Position numbers and translations under genes: made by a program | The notes under the pieces: model-generated | The model's database searches: none | Told to the model about the DNA's origin: nothing | What the model saw: only the letters and a program-made list of their open reading frames with translations | Assembly (NCBI GenBank): GCA_041689775.1 | Contig: JBDNFP010000398.1 | Coordinates: 1-9,807 of the forward strand | Direction of reading: 5' to 3' | DNA: 9,807 nt | Source: JBDNFP01 sp041689775 | Lineage (GTDB): Bacteria > Bacteroidota > Bacteroidia > Cytophagales > Spirosomataceae | Shown: positions 1 to 6,787 of the stretch, piece after piece | How positions within the stretch are numbered: the stretch's first letter is position 1 | Layout: every line of letters starts with the position of its first letter

Positions 1-111
1 GACCGACGCATTTGGCAGGTTATTTATAGACAACTCGGCCTGGAAGGATTAGTTGACGTTAATCAATTTGACAGCTTGCAGTGCCAGTTCTGGCGACGTA
101 AGGCTGCATAA
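1..111 (+). CDS. 3' end of an unidentified ORF (partial at left edge)
   Basis: An open frame enters from the left edge and stops with TAA at 109-111, leaving 36 codons. The peptide starts DRRIWQVIYRQLGLEG and ends with LQCQFWRRKAA; it is basic and rich in aromatic residues. I do not recognise the family. Sequence homologous to an outer-membrane receptor on the opposite strand stops near 132, just after this stop codon, so the fragment may be the C-terminal tail of an inserted element's transposase that truncated the receptor. This is inference only: I could not find a terminal inverted repeat between 112 and 135. It could also be a chance frame, because only 111 bases are visible. Confidence 0.3.
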   Translation, partial: DRRIWQVIYRQLGLEGLVDVNQFDSLQCQFWRRKAA

Positions 112-131
112 GTAAAGCGAAAACTGCTCAC

Positions 132-523
132 AGTAGTAAACTGAATGATACCTAAATCATGGTTTATTTTGTCTTTGGTTATCGAAAAAACAGAAGTTTT
201 AAAAGTACTATACCCCATAAACTCAATCAGGGCATGGTAGCTACCGACGGGTGTATTAACCTTGAAGTACCCTTCTTCGTTGGCTACTCCGCCATCCACC
301 AACTCCGGAGTTTGGCTGGACGACTTAAAAATCCGCACGCTGGCAAAGCTCAACGGTGTTTTGGTTTGGGCATCCATGATGCGCCCCTTCGTCTCCCCTT
401 TCTGAGCCCAGGCTTCTGGACAAATTACTATCCCAAGATTGTGAGTCCTGCCAGCCCAATCCATTTCTGGCAAATTTCACCGGTGCCTGTTACAAAAACG
501 GTCACCTTAGTAAACACGCGCAT
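132..523 (-). pseudogene. Truncated, frameshifted TonB-linked outer-membrane protein (CarboxypepD_reg-like domain only)
   Basis: The intact family consists of outer-membrane beta-barrels with an N-terminal carboxypeptidase-regulatory-like Ig-fold domain, used for TonB-dependent uptake. Here only the N-terminal part remains. From about 404 down to 138 the minus strand encodes a typical domain (AQKGETKGRIMDAQTKTPL, later EGYFKV and MGYSTF, ending DLGII). Homology ends about 132; the plug and barrel are absent, and the frame runs on as unrelated residues to a stop near 63. A second lesion is visible: starting at ATG 523, another frame gives MRVFTKVTVFV then KWIGLAGLTILG and hits TAG at 428-430, whereas the domain frame continues IVICPEAWAQ. 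Joining the two gives a convincing signal peptide, so one base appears lost in the GGG at 432-434. It lies 51 bp downstream of the lactonase gene on the same strand and was probably co-transcribed with it. The domain assignment is firm; the claim that it is non-functional is strong inference. Confidence 0.75.
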
Positions 524-574
524 TAGTTGTAGATTAGTGATCAATAACGATTTAGTTTTGTATGAGTTTATAAA

Positions 575-1471
575 TCAGGGATTTACTCCCTTTACATTCA
601 TTTCGATGGAATAAAGTCCTTTGCTTGCCGTAATAAAGAGCGTAGAGTAATCTTTACCCCCAAAACACACATTGGCCGTCCAGCCTTCTCCCGTGGGTAT
701 ATTCAGAATTTGCTTTCCCTCTGGACTAAAAGCCGTCACCCCAGCCTTGTTGGTGAGGTATAGATTGCCTCGATTATCCAAGGTCATGCCGTCTGAGCCC
801 ATGTCACAGAAAAGAATTCTATTGGTCAGGTCGCCGCTTTTATTGATATCATAGCGATAGGTTTTGCTTCCGCCGATATCCGCCACGTATAGCCTCTTTC
901 CGTCGGGCGTACCTACTATTCCGTTGGGCTGCTTTAAGTCGGTTGCTACTCTTTTAAGTGTTTTGTGGTTTTTGCTTAGGTAGTATACTGCCTGTACATC
1001 CTGTGGTTTGTCGTGGTGCTCCCACCATGGACGGTCATAGAAGGGATCGGTGAAATAGGCACTACCGTTGCGCAACACCCAAAGGTCGTTGGGGCCATTC
1101 AGGAGTTTTTCCTCATATTTATTGAGTACTACCGTTACTTTCTTGTTTTTATCGATGATCCAAAGTTCGTTTTTTTCGTCGGCACATACCCATAAATTAC
1201 CCTTGTGATCGAAGTACATACCGTTGGCCCGGCCGGAGGGTTGCATGTAGGTACTTAGCTTTCCGTCAATTCCCCATACCATTATCCGGTCATTGGGCTG
1301 ATCAGTAAAATATACATTACCTGCTTTATCAGAAATAGGCCCCTCGGTAAACTTAAACTCACCCGATATTTTTTGTAGGGTAGCGCCCTCTTTTACCAGA
1401 GGTGGTTCGGTACTTTGGGCCAAAGTCAATGTAATAGGAAGTATAAAGGCGATAAGAAAAGATGGTTTCAT
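575..1471 (-). CDS. SMP-30/gluconolactonase/LRE-family protein, exported
   Basis: The 298-residue product is a predicted calcium-dependent six-bladed beta-propeller lactonase, a family that hydrolyses sugar lactones such as gluconolactone. It has an N-terminal signal peptide (MKPSFLIAFILPITLTLAQS), so it should act in the periplasm. Family signatures are visible in order: FTEGP with metal-ligand candidate E43, LNGPNDL at 124-130, YFTDP at 139-143, QPNGI with N183, and SDGMT with D227. These match the Glu/Asn/Asp metal triad of SMP-30 proteins. Length is normal and no lesion is seen. The start is ATG at 1469-1471 and the stop is TGA at 575-577. Downstream on the same strand is a broken TonB-receptor gene, and divergent upstream is an exported sugar isomerase-like gene, so a role in uptake or catabolism of an oxidised sugar is plausible. 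The substrate cannot be told from sequence. Confidence 0.9.
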   Translation of the reverse strand: MKPSFLIAFILPITLTLAQSTEPPLVKEGATLQKISGEFKFTEGPISDKAGNVYFTDQPNDRIMVWGIDGKLSTYMQPSGRANGMYFDHKGNLWVCADEKNELWIIDKNKKVTVVLNKYEEKLLNGPNDLWVLRNGSAYFTDPFYDRPWWEHHDKPQDVQAVYYLSKNHKTLKRVATDLKQPNGIVGTPDGKRLYVADIGGSKTYRYDINKSGDLTNRILFCDMGSDGMTLDNRGNLYLTNKAGVTAFSPEGKQILNIPTGEGWTANVCFGGKDYSTLFITASKGLYSIEMNVKGVNP

Positions 1472-1795
1472 TTGTTACTCATTCTGAGAGATTAGGTAAT
1501 TGATTTATCTTTGGTAAAAGAGGATGACATCCAATACTACTCTTAAATACCTGAACAGTGCGGACGATCACATTCAGTTTTGGCCCCACTTACAAAAATC
1601 TTAAATCCAGGGAAATTTGATTCTTATTTTCTACCTACGCCGTAAAAGGATCGACCAATCCATTGATAACGTCCTACCAGTTTTACTTTTTAATCAGTGT
1701 GGGCCTTGTTTCTGGTTTTAATTGCCAAACGATTCTGATAGTAAAAGCTACGCAAAAGGGGCTTTTAAAATTATAACATTCGCCACTTATCTACT
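1472..1795. other. 324-bp divergent intergenic region between two exported sugar-metabolism genes
   Basis: No gene is supported here. It must contain the promoters for the lactonase gene (minus) and the isomerase gene (plus). An exact TAnnTTTG match (TATCTTTG, 1506-1513, plus strand) is present, but no TTG-type -33 box is suitably placed and it would leave a leader of about 280 nt, so I do not call it. On the minus strand a 7-of-8 match lies at 1532-1539. A 7-bp inverted repeat, TAAAAGC at 1742-1748 and GCTTTTA at 1761-1767 with a 12-nt loop, lies 28 bp before the isomerase ATG and could form a small leader hairpin or an operator. Confidence 0.4.
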
Positions 1796-2731
1796 ATGAT
1801 TTCCAACCGGAGAAAATTCATTCAAAGCGCAGCTGGGTTGACCGCCGCTTCTTTGCTTACTTACTCGCAGGATAGCACCGCCCAACCGGCAAAAATCCCT
1901 TTCCCTATTTCCTGTAATCAATATACCTGGTATACCTTTTACAACCGGGAAGGCCGCAATTGGAGTGCCAATCTGGATGAATCGTTGGCCGAATACGTTA
2001 AATCGGGCTTTACAGCCTACGAGCCAAGCTTTACTACGATGGAAGAGGTACATACGCTGGCTCCATTGTTGAAAAAATATTCCCTATCCATGCCCTCTTT
2101 CTACGTAAATAGCTACCTCCACCAAAGGGACGAGGCCACGAAATCAATTGAGACGGTACTGGCCATCGCCTCAGCCGCCAAACCCTTAGGCGCTAAGATT
2201 GTGGTCACCAATCCTAGTCCGATTAAAGGAGGAAATGGGAAAAATAAAAACGATGAAGAACTAGCCGAACAGGCCCGAAACCTGGACCGTCTGGGTGCTG
2301 CATTGCGACAGATGGGCATGACCCTTTCCTACCACACCCACGACGTAGAGCTGCGGGCCGCAGCCCGGGAGTTTCACCATATGTTACAGGCTACCGATCC
2401 TGAAAACGTTACTTTTTGCCTGGATGTGCATTGGGTGTACCGTGGGTCGGGCAACTCCCAGATTGCCCTGTTTGATATTCTTAACATGTACGGAAAGCGA
2501 ATTACCGAACTTCACATACGACAGTCCGTCAGTGGTGTTTGGTCAGAGGTTTTTGGAGCGGGAGACATTGATTACCTTCGGCTCGTGCAAGAATTGAAGA
2601 AAATGAAGGTATCACCGCACTTGGTAGTAGAACAATGCTTGGAAAAAGGATCACCCAACAAGATGACCGCCGTTGATGCTCATCGGGAAGATTTGGCCCA
2701 GGTAAGGGAGATTTTTGGTCCTATTATTTGA
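1796..2731 (+). CDS. Sugar phosphate isomerase/epimerase-like TIM-barrel protein with twin-arginine leader
   Basis: The 311-residue product belongs to the xylose-isomerase-like (AP endonuclease family 2 fold) TIM barrels. The N-terminus, with NRRKFIQ at 4-10 followed by the hydrophobic stretch SAAGLTAASLL, is a Tat-type export signal, so the enzyme is probably folded in the cytoplasm and exported. Candidate divalent-metal ligands lie at strand ends as expected for the fold: YHTHD at 179-183 with E185, CLDVHW with D210 and H212, ELHIRQ with H240, and VVEQC with E279. GAGDIDY at 254-260 matches the G-x-G-D-x-D loop common in inosose dehydratase-like and hydroxypyruvate isomerase-like members. 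ATG is the start and TGA the stop; the gene is complete. It stands alone with a terminator right behind it. The substrate is not predictable; divergence from the lactonase gene suggests sugar catabolism. Confidence 0.87.
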   Translation: MISNRRKFIQSAAGLTAASLLTYSQDSTAQPAKIPFPISCNQYTWYTFYNREGRNWSANLDESLAEYVKSGFTAYEPSFTTMEEVHTLAPLLKKYSLSMPSFYVNSYLHQRDEATKSIETVLAIASAAKPLGAKIVVTNPSPIKGGNGKNKNDEELAEQARNLDRLGAALRQMGMTLSYHTHDVELRAAAREFHHMLQATDPENVTFCLDVHWVYRGSGNSQIALFDILNMYGKRITELHIRQSVSGVWSEVFGAGDIDYLRLVQELKKMKVSPHLVVEQCLEKGSPNKMTAVDAHREDLAQVREIFGPII

Positions 2732-2732
2732 A

Positions 2733-2777
2733 GGGTGAAAAGCAAAAAAAAGGCTTGGGGTACTTCACCCATTTTTT
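2733..2777 (+). terminator. Rho-independent terminator after the TIM-barrel gene
   Basis: GGGTGAA (2733-2739) pairs perfectly with TTCACCC (2764-2770), and inside it AAGC and GCTT can extend the hairpin. The right arm is followed by ATTTTTTG, giving the U-tract on the plus strand only. It begins 2 bp after the TGA stop of the isomerase gene. The opposite strand lacks a U-tract, so it should not terminate the converging transporter operon efficiently. Confidence 0.8.
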
Positions 2778-2890
2778 GTCGACTAATTTTTAACAAAAAT
2801 GAATTTATTTTCTCTGTTTTTATATAATTATAATGCTCTGATTTACAGCAAAATAATACCTAAAAACCTAACTCCTAAAACCTACTTAAT

Positions 2891-4423
2891 TTACTCCAAC
2901 TCCTTCGGATTCAGCATAAGTTTTACCATGCCCCAGGCCACAAAGAGCATGAGGATGAGAGCGGGAAATCCTCCCAGGTTGGAAAGTATCTTAACTCCTT
3001 CCAGTCCTTTATCCCGGCCTTCCCCGGCAAAGGATACCATAATCCAGGAAATGGTGCCAATCAAAGTCCCCCAGGCTATTTTTACGTACAAAGGCGGTTC
3101 GTCCCCCTCCGTTTCGGGACGGTTTACACTAATTCCGCTCATGGCAGTTGTATTAGAATCAGCGGCCGTTACGTAGGATAAGAAGGCCGTTCCCAGAAAT
3201 AATAAACTTGTAATTTTCGACAGAGGCAGAGTATCGAGGATTGTGAAAATTACCCGACTCGCTCCGCCTTCTTGGTTCAGCACCGCGAAAAGTGGTGAAT
3301 TAGCTACCTGAAAATCCATGCTGACGGAGGTAACGCTGAATACCATAATCCAGACGCAGGCAAAAAAAGCCGGGAGAAATAAATTAAAGATAATAAACTG
3401 CCGGACTGAGTACCCTATCGCAATTCTACCTAGAAACAAGGCGGTAATCGGCGTCCAGGCTAGCCAATTGGTCCAGTTAAAGATGGTCCAGCTGGTGGCC
3501 CATTCCACGTCGTTGGTGATAGTGCCAAGTAAACTTCGCTCAAAGAAATGAGTGAAAAATTCTCCCAGAGACTCCATCCCAAAGGACAGCAAAAAGAGCG
3601 TAGGACCAGCCAGAAACATGAATACTCCCAAAACGATAAAGATACTTACGTTGATCTCCGATAGTATTCGAATACCCTTCAACAATCCGCTCGCGGCGGA
3701 GGCTACGAACGTCACCACGATCGCAAGGGCAACAAAACCCATGGTCATAACGCTGTAAGGGACTCCCGCCATTTGTTCCAATCCACCAGAAACAATGAGG
3801 ATACCCGCTCCCAAGGAAGCAGCCATACCGGCTACCAAGCAAAAAAGGCACAAGGCATCAATCCAGGTAGAAAGGGTATGGTGCACCCGATCACCAAAAA
3901 TTGGATAGAGCATCGAACCCAAACTAAAAGGCTGTTGGAGATTATGGTAGCATAAAGCAAACATCAACCCGGCTAAGGTATAGATTCCGTAGGGTATCAG
4001 CGACCAATGCATGTACATGGTCGATACCGCAAAAGTGGCTGCCTCCCGGCTGTTCGGAGTTAAATTCAGGCTGGGAGGCGGCGCATGCAGGTGAAAAAGC
4101 GGCTCGGCCGTACCCCAGAAGAGTATTCCGGTAGCAATGGTAGTACATAAGGTAATCGAAAACCAACGCCAACGGGTAAGGATAGGCGTTGAAGCCTTAC
4201 CGCCGATTCTGATGCTACCCAATGGAGAAATATACACCACTAGGCAAAGTAAAAAAAAGACCAATGCCCCGATCGAAAACAGCCATCCAAACGTACGCAT
4301 CATCCCAGAATTTAGCTCTGAAATGAAGTCAATCATTACTTTTGGATTGATTAGGCTAACGATACAAACCAATATCAGTACCAAAAAAGGTGGCCAGAAT
4401 ACACGGTGGCGAAGTTGATCCAT
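2891..4423 (-). CDS. BCCT-family (betaine/carnitine/choline) transporter, divergent subfamily
   Basis: The 510-residue polytopic inner-membrane protein has the full BCCT layout, with about twelve hydrophobic segments. Landmarks are FWGTAEP at 102-108 (transmembrane 3), MHWSLIPYGIY at 138-148 (transmembrane 4), WTIFNWTNWLAWTP at 312-325 (transmembrane 8) and YVTAADS at 417-423 (transmembrane 10). By recalled alignment to BetP, the cation-pi box is kept as W140, Y145 (Trp in BetP), Y148 and W320. Unusual points: the flexible GMGIG stretch before the FWG motif is replaced by TIATG (95-99), the first Trp of the usual Trp-Trp pair in transmembrane 8 is N319, and the Ser of the TS pair in the sodium-binding segment is A420. 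The protein lacks the long N- and C-terminal osmosensing extensions of BetP. Substrate is probably a quaternary or methylated amine, but coupling ion is uncertain. It starts 11 nt after the DUF427 stop, as the second gene of an operon. No strong terminator was seen downstream. Confidence 0.9.
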   Translation of the reverse strand: MDQLRHRVFWPPFLVLILVCIVSLINPKVMIDFISELNSGMMRTFGWLFSIGALVFFLLCLVVYISPLGSIRIGGKASTPILTRWRWFSITLCTTIATGILFWGTAEPLFHLHAPPPSLNLTPNSREAATFAVSTMYMHWSLIPYGIYTLAGLMFALCYHNLQQPFSLGSMLYPIFGDRVHHTLSTWIDALCLFCLVAGMAASLGAGILIVSGGLEQMAGVPYSVMTMGFVALAIVVTFVASAASGLLKGIRILSEINVSIFIVLGVFMFLAGPTLFLLSFGMESLGEFFTHFFERSLLGTITNDVEWATSWTIFNWTNWLAWTPITALFLGRIAIGYSVRQFIIFNLFLPAFFACVWIMVFSVTSVSMDFQVANSPLFAVLNQEGGASRVIFTILDTLPLSKITSLLFLGTAFLSYVTAADSNTTAMSGISVNRPETEGDEPPLYVKIAWGTLIGTISWIMVSFAGEGRDKGLEGVKILSNLGGFPALILMLFVAWGMVKLMLNPKELE

Positions 4424-4434
4424 GGTACTTGATG

Positions 4435-4716
4435 TTATTTACTAACCTCGACGCCCTTCCAAAATGCCACGTAACCTTCAATACTTTTGGCACCAGTTTT
4501 AGCATCAGGATAATACCAAGCCGCATCTTTATTCGTTTTTCCGTCTACTTCTACCGAGAAATAGGACGCCGTACCTTTCCAGGGACATACCGAATGAGTA
4601 TCCGAATCTTTAAAGAATTCACTTTTAATGGATTCCTTCGGGAAGTAGTGATTATTTTCAATCACTACGGTATCGTTACTCTCGGCAATTACTTGATTAT
4701 TCCAGATCGCTTTCAT
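4435..4716 (-). CDS. DUF427 domain-containing protein
   Basis: The 93-residue protein is a complete single-domain DUF427 member, a family of small beta-rich cytoplasmic proteins with no established function. Characteristic pieces are present in order: an AES segment near residues 11-13, ENNHYFP at 20-26, CPWKGTASYF at 44-53, AAWYYPD at 65-71, and the closing IEGYVAFWKGVEV. The invariant C44, W46, K47 and G48 and the AWxYP motif are kept. It has no signal peptide or membrane segment. ATG is at 4714-4716 and the stop is at 4435-4437, only 11 nt before the BCCT transporter start, so the two are almost certainly co-transcribed with DUF427 first. That context hints at a link with methylated amines or osmolytes, but this is inference from position only. 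Confidence 0.88.
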   Translation of the reverse strand: MKAIWNNQVIAESNDTVVIENNHYFPKESIKSEFFKDSDTHSVCPWKGTASYFSVEVDGKTNKDAAWYYPDAKTGAKSIEGYVAFWKGVEVSK

Positions 4717-4756
4717 GCTATGTAGTTTGTTGTGAATACTTTTCTGTTATATATAC

Positions 4757-4791
4757 TACCTTTTTACGGGCAAATAGGTTCTGAAAAGGTA
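4757..4791. repeat. 8-bp perfect inverted repeat upstream of the DUF427-BCCT operon
   Basis: TACCTTTT at 4757-4764 is the exact reverse complement of AAAAGGTA at 4784-4791, with 19 nt between. An overlapping alternative pairing is TTTTTAC (4761-4767) with GTAAAAA (4789-4795). It lies about 41 bp upstream of the DUF427 start in the 224-bp divergent region shared with the drug exporter. Spacing between arm centres is 27 bp, so it may be an operator or simply an AT-rich coincidence. Confidence 0.3.
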
Positions 4792-4893
4792 AAAACGTAT
4801 CCAATTTTCATCACTCAAAAACCTCACTCCAGAAAGTCTCTCACCTTTATACTGCTATTAGATAAATACAATTTCTTCCTTGCATTATAATTC

Positions 4894-4921
4894 ATTGTCG
4901 ATAAGGATTACCGTACCTTTG
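4894..4921 (+). promoter_or_regulatory. Bacteroidota-type promoter for the Bcr/CflA exporter gene
   Basis: TACCTTTG at 4914-4921 is an exact match to the Bacteroidota -7 consensus TAnnTTTG. ATTG at 4894-4897 is a plausible -33 element, although the 16-nt spacing is somewhat short. The -7 element ends 19 nt before the ATG at 4941, which would give a very short leader. The -7 box is seen directly; activity is inferred. Confidence 0.6.
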
Positions 4922-4940
4922 TATCCGTATAGTATTTATA

Positions 4941-6158
4941 ATGAGGGTAATGAGTAAAAAGGAGTTAAGTAAGATTATTTTTCTGCTTGGCGTGTTGTCT
5001 GCGCTGGGTCCATTTAGTATCGATATGTATTTACCTGGATTCCCGGCTATCGCCCGTGACCTAGATACAAGTATAGCAAAAGTAGGGTATTCTCTTACCA
5101 GTTACTTTATCGGTATCAGCTCCGGACAACTACTTTATGGCCCCCTCATCGATCGCTTTGGCCGTAAAAAACCACTGATTTTTGGCCTGGTGCTGTATGT
5201 AATCGCCGCCCTGTTGTGCGCCGTAGCACCGAGCGTTGAGTGGCTCATTGGTCTCCGGGCTTTGCTGGCCTTGGGTGGCTGCGCGGGTATGGTAGCGGGC
5301 CGAGCCATTGTCCGCGACCTTTTTCCTCCTTCCGAAATCGCCAAGGTTATTTCCACCCTCATGCTCATCATGGGAGTTGCGCCGCTGATTGCACCAAGTA
5401 TTGGTGGATTGATGGTATCCCTCCTTGGTTGGCAGGCTATTTTTGTCTGTCTTGCTGTGATCTGTGCATCCATGCTGATCGCGGTTTATTTTATTTTACC
5501 CGAAAGCCGTGGCCCTGACAAATCAGTAAATTTAGCGCCAAAATCAGTATTGAAAGGCTACTGGGTCGTGGTAAAACAGCCTGCTTTCATTATATACGGT
5601 TTGGCCGGGGGCTTTACGTTGGGTAGTTTATTTGCCTACATTGGCGGTTCTCCTTTTATCTACATGGAAAAGTTTCACTTTACCCAAACTCAGTACGGCT
5701 TATTACTGAGTGTTAATTCCTTTGGCTACATAGCCGGGAGTCAGCTCAACCGGATTTTCCTTCGCCGAACCAGTAGTCTTCGCATTGCCGAAACAACTTC
5801 TCTGGTCGTGGCAGTGCTAGGATTTGTGATGGTTATTGCGGCTACTCTACCGGGTGTTTCTCCCTACCTGATGCTGGTGTTACTATTCTTTTTCTTGTTT
5901 GGTAGCGGGTTGCTCAGCCCTAATACCATGGCGTTGGCTCTGGCACCTTTTGCAACCCACGCGGGTAGTGCCTCGGCTCTTATTGGTTTTACCCAAATGC
6001 TTTTTGGGGCATTAGCCTCTGGTCTCGTTAGCCTACTACACGACCAAACCGCTTTACCAATGACGGGCGTCATGGCTCTGTGTGCCTTGGCCAGCGCCAC
6101 GCTCATTCTGGTACAGAAAATAATTGAGAGAAGACGATCGATGCTCATTCAGAATTGA
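4941..6158 (+). CDS. Bcr/CflA-family multidrug efflux MFS transporter
   Basis: The 405-residue product is a 12-helix drug:proton antiporter of the DHA1 group, most like the Bcr/CflA (bicyclomycin resistance) family. Visible signatures are IDMYLPGFP at 27-35 in helix 1, motif A GPLIDRFGRKK at 67-77, motif B-type LRALLALGG followed by GRAIVRD at 120-126, and the antiporter motif C region GVAPLIAPSIGG at 145-156. The C-terminal half is complete and the protein ends with a basic tail (IIERRRSMLIQN). It should export small hydrophobic toxins from the cytoplasm using the proton gradient; actual substrates are unknown. ATG 4941 is chosen because a TAnnTTTG promoter lies just upstream; the second ATG at 4950 is an alternative. 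No regulator gene is adjacent. A MITE-like element begins 34 bp after the TGA stop. Confidence 0.9.
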   Translation: MRVMSKKELSKIIFLLGVLSALGPFSIDMYLPGFPAIARDLDTSIAKVGYSLTSYFIGISSGQLLYGPLIDRFGRKKPLIFGLVLYVIAALLCAVAPSVEWLIGLRALLALGGCAGMVAGRAIVRDLFPPSEIAKVISTLMLIMGVAPLIAPSIGGLMVSLLGWQAIFVCLAVICASMLIAVYFILPESRGPDKSVNLAPKSVLKGYWVVVKQPAFIIYGLAGGFTLGSLFAYIGGSPFIYMEKFHFTQTQYGLLLSVNSFGYIAGSQLNRIFLRRTSSLRIAETTSLVVAVLGFVMVIAATLPGVSPYLMLVLLFFFLFGSGLLSPNTMALALAPFATHAGSASALIGFTQMLFGALASGLVSLLHDQTALPMTGVMALCALASATLILVQKIIERRRSMLIQN

Positions 6159-6192
6159 CTTTTGGTAGCGAGTATACGGTAATTGCTCTGAA

Positions 6193-6353
6193 TAGGGCGA
6201 TTGCATGAAAGTACTAGTTAGCTGTCTGTAACCTGGATTCTTTGAAAGAAAGCATTATTTTTTACCTTAAATCAGCTTTTGGCTCTTGATTCCAATGTCT
6301 TATAAAAGTAAAGTGCCATGCTTTATAGAAATATCTTTCATGCAATCGCCCTA
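6193..6353. mobile_element. MITE-like element with perfect 19-bp terminal inverted repeats
   Basis: TAGGGCGATTGCATGAAAG at 6193-6211 is the exact reverse complement of the 19 bases at 6335-6353. The outermost TA on both sides fits a TA target duplication, as made by IS630/Tc1-type transposases, which would make the element proper 6195-6351 (157 bp). Alternatively TCTGAAT occurs just outside on both sides (6187-6193 and 6357-6363) and could be a 7-bp target duplication, although the right copy is 3 bp away from the repeat. The interior is non-coding, AT-rich, and holds an odd palindrome TTCTTTGAAAGAA at 6238-6250. Transcribed RNA would form one long hairpin, so it may also terminate exporter transcription. 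No second copy is visible in this window. Confidence 0.65.
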
Positions 6354-6411
6354 TATTCTGAATGACTAACTTTACTTTCAAATACTTTAACCAAATCATT
6401 CCAGTCAAACC

Positions 6412-6732
6412 ATGTCGATTGCCGCTGCGTAACCGCCACCCTACTACGCCGTTATTTTTACCAATATCCGAACTGCTGTAGCAGAAGGCTACGAGCTTAT
6501 GGCCGGTCGGATGGTTGAGCTAGCCGAAGAACAAATTAGATATTTAGGACACGAAAGTGTGCGGAATACGGAAGGGGAAGGAATTACGATTTCCTATTGG
6601 GAGAGTTTGGAAGCGATAAAAAACTGGAAAATAGAATCGGAACACTTAACCGCCCAACAGCAGGGCCGGGATTATTGGCACTCTTCGTACAAAACTCGTA
6701 TCTGTCTGGTAGAGAGAGACTATTATTTTTAA
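6412..6732 (+). pseudogene. Antibiotic biosynthesis monooxygenase (ABM)-fold protein, nonsense mutation at codon 7
   Basis: ABM-fold proteins are small dimeric alpha-beta ferredoxin-like proteins, some of which oxidise or degrade aromatic compounds or heme. The frame from ATG 6412 reads MSIAAA, then TAA at 6430-6432, then continues in the same frame PPPYYAVIFTN and on through EGYELMAGRM, HESVRN, GITISYWESLEAIKNW and YKTRICLVERDYYF to the stop at 6730-6732. The part after the TAA includes the first beta strand (YYAVIFTN) that the fold needs, and no ATG, GTG or TTG occurs before ATG 6499, which lies beyond that strand. Without the TAA the protein would be 106 residues, normal for the family. 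A single C-to-T change (CAA to TAA) explains the stop. The 77-residue remnant from 6499 would lack the first strand. The lesion could be a sequencing error or a true pseudogene. The start lies 58 bp after the MITE-like repeat. Confidence 0.75.
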
Positions 6733-6787
6733 TTTATAGTTTTATTTAAGTACCCTTCAATAATCTAACAGCGTAAACCCCGTTTTT

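Noticed and set aside
159..614. Plus-strand open frame of 151 codons
   Set aside because: It lies antisense to the receptor fragment and the lactonase 3' end, has no domain-like pattern and no promoter; the minus strand holds the recognisable proteins.
1506..1513. TATCTTTG, an exact match to the Bacteroidota -7 element on the plus strand
   Set aside because: No suitably spaced -33 element, and it would give a 280-nt leader; an 8-mer with two free positions is common by chance.
2859..2884. Imperfect direct repeat CCTAAAAACCTA / CCTAAAACCTA
   Set aside because: Two short AT-rich copies only, in a low-complexity intergenic stretch; nothing indicates function.
5135..5473. Minus-strand open frame of 112 codons inside the exporter
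   Set aside because: It is antisense to a clear MFS coding sequence and its composition reflects that codon pattern.
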